Assembly: GCA_023445445.1 (NCBI GenBank)
Contig: JAEXLD010000078.1
Location: 1-8,108, forward strand
DNA from: Bacillota bacterium
GTDB lineage: Bacteria; Bacillota; Clostridia; Clostridiales; Clostridiaceae
DNA length: 8,108 nucleotides
Reading direction: 5' to 3'
Numbering within the stretch: the stretch's first letter is position 1; each line of letters begins with the position of its first letter. The notes under the pieces were generated by a model. The model searched no databases, was not told where the DNA came from, and saw nothing but the letters and a program-made list of their open reading frames with translations. Shown one piece after another: positions 6,171-8,108 of the stretch. A program made the position numbers and the translations under genes.

Positions 6171-6368
6171 ATAGAAAAATTTTTGATTAAGGAATGTACT
6201 TTAGAGGATTCAGAATGATTAAAATTTATAAGTAAAAAGACATTCTATGAAACATTTTCTAGTGAAAATACAGAAGAAGACATGGAAAAGTACATAAGAG
6301 AAAATCTTTCTTATGAAAAATTATAAGAGGAAATACAAACAGATTATTTAATGAAATTAGTATTGTAA
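6171..6368 (+). pseudogene. Degraded GNAT-family N-acetyltransferase gene
   Basis: The reading frame from 6171 encodes the typical start of a GNAT acetyltransferase, IEKFLIKECTLEDSE, then after a stop LKFISKKTFYETFSSENTEE and DMEKYIRENLSYEKL, and after a second stop EEIQ. GNAT enzymes transfer an acetyl group from acetyl-CoA to an amine. The gene is dead in four ways: the codon at the expected start (6171-6173) is ATA rather than ATG, although a good ribosome binding site GGAGG remains at 6155-6159; in-frame stops occur at TGA 6216-6218 and TAA 6324-6326; and the acetyl-CoA-binding half (motif A) is missing, homology fading by about 6335 and the frame closing at 6368. The rest of the gap to 6463 contains only the terminator hairpin of the convergent gene. 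The substrate is unknown; position next to aadE suggests, weakly, a former drug-modifying pair. Confidence 0.75.
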
Positions 6369-6375
6369 AACTATC

Positions 6376-6423
6376 TAAAAAGCTACACTCTTAACTAATT
6401 ATATTATTAGTTTAAGAGTGTAG
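6376..6423 (-). terminator. Intrinsic terminator of the flavin reductase gene
   Basis: Arms 6383-6394 and 6412-6423 form a 12-bp perfect stem, extended inward by five pairs after one bulged base. On the minus strand it is followed by TTTTT (complement of 6376-6380). It lies 40 bp beyond the reductase stop codon. The plus-strand side has no T-run, so it may not stop transcripts coming from aadE. Confidence 0.85.
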
Positions 6424-6463
6424 TATAAAAGTCTTATAGTAGTGTTAAAAAATATTACAATAC

Positions 6464-7204
6464 TTATTTAGTAGAAAAACCTTGATTTTCTAAGGAATCT
6501 TTAAAAGTAGGATAGTAGTTATTCATATATAAACCAGATGTTAAAGAACTCCAATTTTTCTCTTTTTCATATCTACCAATTTCTTTTAAATATTCAGCCA
6601 TTTCATCATCATAAGGATCTATTGAATCTTCAACAGCTTTTTTATCATACTTATCTAAATGTCTAAAACTATCAAAAGATATTCTTGGCTTTTTATGTGA
6701 ATTATTAGCAGGATGACCAACTACTAATCCAACTAGTGGGAAAGTATATTTTGGAAGTTCTAAAAGTTCAATAACTTCTTTAGGATTTCTTCTTATTCCT
6801 CCTATTGGAACAACACCAAGTCCAAGGGATTCAGCAGCTATTGTAGCAGCACCTAAAGCTATACCAACATCTACGGAACCAACTCCAATACCTTCTACAT
6901 ATTCATTAATTTTTTGCTCAACATTATTTTTCTTAGCAGCAAGGTATGTTCTATAAAAATCCATTACAAAAACAAGAAATACTGGTGCTTCTGCAACATA
7001 ACGTTGATTTCCAGTAAGCTCTGCTAATTTCTCTCTTTTAGCTTTATCTCTAACTACAATTACAGATGTTTGTTGACCATTTATTGAGTTTGGCATAGCC
7101 TGAGCAGATTTTACTATTTCATCAATAATTTCATTTGAAACTTCTTTATCTAAATATTGTCTTATTGATCTATGATTTTGAATTATTTCTATTGTGTTAT
7201 TCAT
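6464..7204 (-). CDS. NfsA-type nitroreductase / NADPH-dependent flavin oxidoreductase
   Basis: A 246-residue cytosolic FMN enzyme of the nitroreductase superfamily, NfsA/FRP branch. Such enzymes use NADPH to reduce flavins, quinones or nitro compounds in two-electron steps; the natural substrate here is unknown. Visible family motifs: HRSIR at 11-15 (FMN phosphate contact), a SINGQQ segment at 40-45 in the flavin loop, VEGIGVGSVDVGIALGAA at 103-120 on the central helix, PIGGIRRNP at 133-141, and KKPR at 171-174, a basic site typical of this branch. The C-terminal extension (about 175-246) that wraps over the partner subunit is present, so the protein is full length. AAGGTGAG (complement of 7211-7218), 6 nt upstream, sets the start. 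It has its own promoter and terminator and is convergent with aadE. Confidence 0.92.
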   Translation of the reverse strand: MNNTIEIIQNHRSIRQYLDKEVSNEIIDEIVKSAQAMPNSINGQQTSVIVVRDKAKREKLAELTGNQRYVAEAPVFLVFVMDFYRTYLAAKKNNVEQKINEYVEGIGVGSVDVGIALGAATIAAESLGLGVVPIGGIRRNPKEVIELLELPKYTFPLVGLVVGHPANNSHKKPRISFDSFRHLDKYDKKAVEDSIDPYDDEMAEYLKEIGRYEKEKNWSSLTSGLYMNNYYPTFKDSLENQGFSTK

Positions 7205-7246
7205 TTATATCTCACCTTCATTTTTATATTCTCTTCTTATTAATGA

Positions 7247-7275
7247 ATTATAGTCTTATTAAGAATGAAAATCAA
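7247..7275 (-). promoter_or_regulatory. Sigma-A promoter of the flavin reductase gene
   Basis: On the minus strand TTGATT (7275-7270), a 17-bp spacer and a perfect TATAAT (7252-7247). Transcription would begin near 7240, giving a leader of about 35 nt. A 9-bp direct repeat, TCTTATTAA on the plus strand at 7235-7243 and 7254-7262, brackets the -10 element at a 19-bp spacing and might be an operator. Confidence 0.7.
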
Positions 7276-7351
7276 TAGCTTTAAATTTAATTTAATGCAA
7301 TTTAATTTTAATAGTACATTTTATTAAGATATTATTAAAATAGATACTTAT

Positions 7352-7395
7352 AAAAAAAGTACTTCAAATTAGATAATCTAAAATAAAGTACTTTT
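7352..7395 (-). terminator. Two-tier hairpin, probable terminator of the small basic-protein gene
   Basis: Outer stem AAAAGTACTT (7355-7364) with AAGTACTTTT (7386-7395), inner stem TTAGA (7369-7373) with TCTAA (7377-7381). On the minus strand the structure runs into seven T residues (complement of 7352-7358). It lies 112 bp after the stop of the 56-codon gene. The rest of 7205-7506 holds the reductase promoter and a featureless AT-rich 3' leader. Confidence 0.7.
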
Positions 7396-7506
7396 ATATT
7401 TTAAGTATCATAACAATAGTAGGTAAACTCATATTTATATAAAGAAAGTTATTAATTAATATGTAGAGGTGCAACATATAATTAAAAAATATGAGAAGTT
7501 ATTGTA

Positions 7507-7677
7507 TCACTTATTGTGAGAAAGCTTTGATCTTTTAGTAAATTTTTTACCATTAGAATGTGAGCCTTTCTTTTTCCCATTTTCAATTCCTATTTCTGCT
7601 CCAGATTCAGAATACATTTTCCTAAGTTCAGCATTAGATTTTGGACGATCCTTTTGCCTATTCTTATTATTATCCAT
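7507..7677 (-). CDS. Small basic hypothetical protein, 56 residues
   Basis: Begins MDNNKNRQKDRPKSNAEL and ends in a Lys/Ser-rich tail (KKGSHSNGKK around 37-45, then RSKLSHNK). It is hydrophilic and strongly basic, without signal peptide, membrane helix or cysteine. The middle (NAELRKMYSESGAEIGIENG, 15-34) looks like one short amphipathic helix followed by a turn. The ribosome binding site AGGAGG (complement of 7687-7692) lies 9 nt before the ATG, and a terminator follows, so I believe it is a real gene despite its size. I do not recognise the family. The charge would suit a nucleic-acid- or spore-core-associated protein, but that is only a guess. No convincing sigma-A promoter is visible upstream, which leaves room for control by another sigma factor. 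Confidence 0.7.
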   Translation of the reverse strand: MDNNKNRQKDRPKSNAELRKMYSESGAEIGIENGKKKGSHSNGKKFTKRSKLSHNK

Positions 7678-7876
7678 ATTAAATTACCTCCTATATAAAT
7701 TATCACTATTAGTTTTTCCACAAAAAAATAAAAGATTATATATAAATACAGGCTTTAAAGGTAGCTATTTATATATAAGTAAAGAATAATATTATTTAGA
7801 GGTAATATTAATTAAATGCAAAAAAGTGGTATAAGAAATTATTTCAATAATTCGTCAGTTTACATTCTAAATTTTT

Positions 7877-7911
7877 AAATAGAGGCTGTTGTCACAGCCT
7901 CTATTTTTTTT
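7877..7911 (+). terminator. Strong plus-strand terminator without an evident gene
   Basis: A 13-bp perfect stem (7877-7889 with 7894-7906) around the tetraloop TGTC, with a T-run at 7904-7911. It directs termination on the plus strand, but in 7678-7876 I find no credible plus-strand gene, only a 20-codon ORF (7816-7878) with a distant GAGGT and a stop inside the stem. The hairpin may end a small RNA, or be the leftover end of a gene lost upstream. Confidence 0.85.
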
Positions 7912-7922
7912 GTATTTAGAAT

Positions 7923-7943
7923 ACCCCGCGTTAGACGTGGGGT
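7923..7943 (+). repeat. Subterminal left-end hairpin of the IS200-like element
   Basis: ACCCCGCG (7923-7930) pairs with CGTGGGGT (7936-7943), eight pairs with one G-T wobble, around the loop TTAGA. The local GC content contrasts sharply with the surroundings. In this family such a hairpin is the TnpA recognition site on single-stranded DNA. Confidence 0.75.
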
Positions 7944-7981
7944 TCAAAAGAGCTTATAGCTTTGGGCACAATAAAAAAACA

Positions 7982-8035
7982 CCTTCTGATATAATAAAAA
8001 TGCGGTCTGGCAACTGCATTAATATCAGAAGGAGG
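7982..8035 (+). promoter_or_regulatory. Shine-Dalgarno-sequestering hairpin in the tnpA leader
   Basis: CCTTCTGATAT (7982-7992) pairs perfectly with ATATCAGAAGG (8022-8032), with an inner stem AATGC (7999-8003) with GCATT (8016-8020). The Shine-Dalgarno sequence AAGGAGG is at 8029-8035, so its first four bases are locked in the stem. Translation of tnpA should be restrained. Enterobacterial IS200 is known to use a hairpin of this kind. Confidence 0.8.
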
Positions 8036-8043
8036 ACATTCAA

Positions 8044-8108
8044 ATGAATGATGTACATAGTTTATCACATACGAAGTGGAACTGCAAATATCATATAGTA
8101 TTTGCACC
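8044..8108 (+). CDS. tnpA: IS200-family transposase TnpA, 5' fragment
   Basis: The first 21 codons plus two bases are present and the gene continues beyond the window. The encoded N-terminus contains SLSHTKWNCKYHIVF (from residue 6), the highly conserved opening of IS200-type transposases. These are small (about 150-residue) Y1 enzymes that cut and join single-stranded DNA at the element ends. The HUH and catalytic tyrosine motifs lie outside the window, so whether the copy is intact cannot be judged. The start follows AAGGAGG (8029-8035) by 8 nt, and that site is partly buried in a hairpin. Confidence 0.9.
   Translation, partial: MNDVHSLSHTKWNCKYHIVFA

Larger units (their letters stand above)
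7923..8108 (+). mobile_element. Left end of an IS200-like element (IS200/IS605 family), cut by the window edge
   Basis: The stretch contains a GC-richer terminal hairpin, a leader with a second hairpin, and the start of an IS200-type tnpA. Elements of this family lack terminal inverted repeats, move as single strands and carry subterminal hairpins recognised by a Y1 (HUH) transposase. The exact left boundary cannot be fixed; it should lie shortly before 7923, that is, just after the T-run of the preceding terminator. The right end is outside the window. Confidence 0.85.

Noticed and set aside
7816..7878. A 20-codon plus-strand ORF (begins MQKSGIRNYF) just before the terminator
   Set aside because: The GAGGT upstream is 12 nt away, the composition is not distinctive and the stop codon falls inside the terminator stem. 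Not enough to call a gene, though it could be the end of a lost one.

Overview
The window looks like chromosomal DNA of a low-GC, spore-forming Firmicute, most likely Clostridium sensu stricto. The support is very high A+T, AGGAGG-type ribosome binding sites, a clostridial-style tyrosine T-box leader, short intrinsic terminators and an IS200-like element. I cannot fix the species from sequence alone.

Layout. (1) 47-1672, minus strand: a two-gene operon encoding a VTC-family (polyphosphate polymerase-like) protein and a DUF4956 four-helix membrane protein. The reading frames overlap by 7 bp and the operon has its own promoter region and terminator. (2) 1606-1982: a divergent intergenic stretch with a possible short gene remnant. 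(3) 1918-2701, plus: a monocistronic lipoprotein gene of unknown function. (4) 2799-3499, plus: a membrane-anchored NlpC/P60 cell-wall hydrolase with a perfect match to the WalR (YycF) box in its promoter region. (5) 3506-5175, plus: a consensus sigma-A promoter, a tyrosine-specific T-box leader (specifier UAC) and tyrosyl-tRNA synthetase of the KMSKS (TyrZ-like) subtype. (6) 5241-6116, plus: an AadE-type aminoglycoside 6-adenylyltransferase with no terminator separating it from tyrS. (7) 6118-6368: four tandem AT-rich heptamers, then a dead GNAT acetyltransferase gene with a lost start codon, two stops and a missing C-terminal half. (8) 6376-7275, minus: an NfsA-type flavin reductase with promoter and terminator. 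(9) 7352-7677, minus: a small basic 56-residue protein with a good ribosome binding site. (10) 7877-7911: a strong plus-strand terminator with no obvious gene. (11) 7923-8108: the left end of an IS200-like element, with a terminal hairpin, a second hairpin covering half of the Shine-Dalgarno sequence, and the first 21 codons of tnpA running off the window.

Most genes are independent housekeeping or accessory units. The most interesting points are the VTC/DUF4956 pair, which keeps the pattern of catalytic residues of yeast polyphosphate polymerase; the WalR box on the NlpC/P60 gene; and the transcriptional linkage in which the T-box terminator is the only visible stop for the hydrolase transcript and tyrosine-controlled readthrough may feed the aminoglycoside-modifying gene. 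I found no CRISPR array, tRNA, rRNA or clear defence system.
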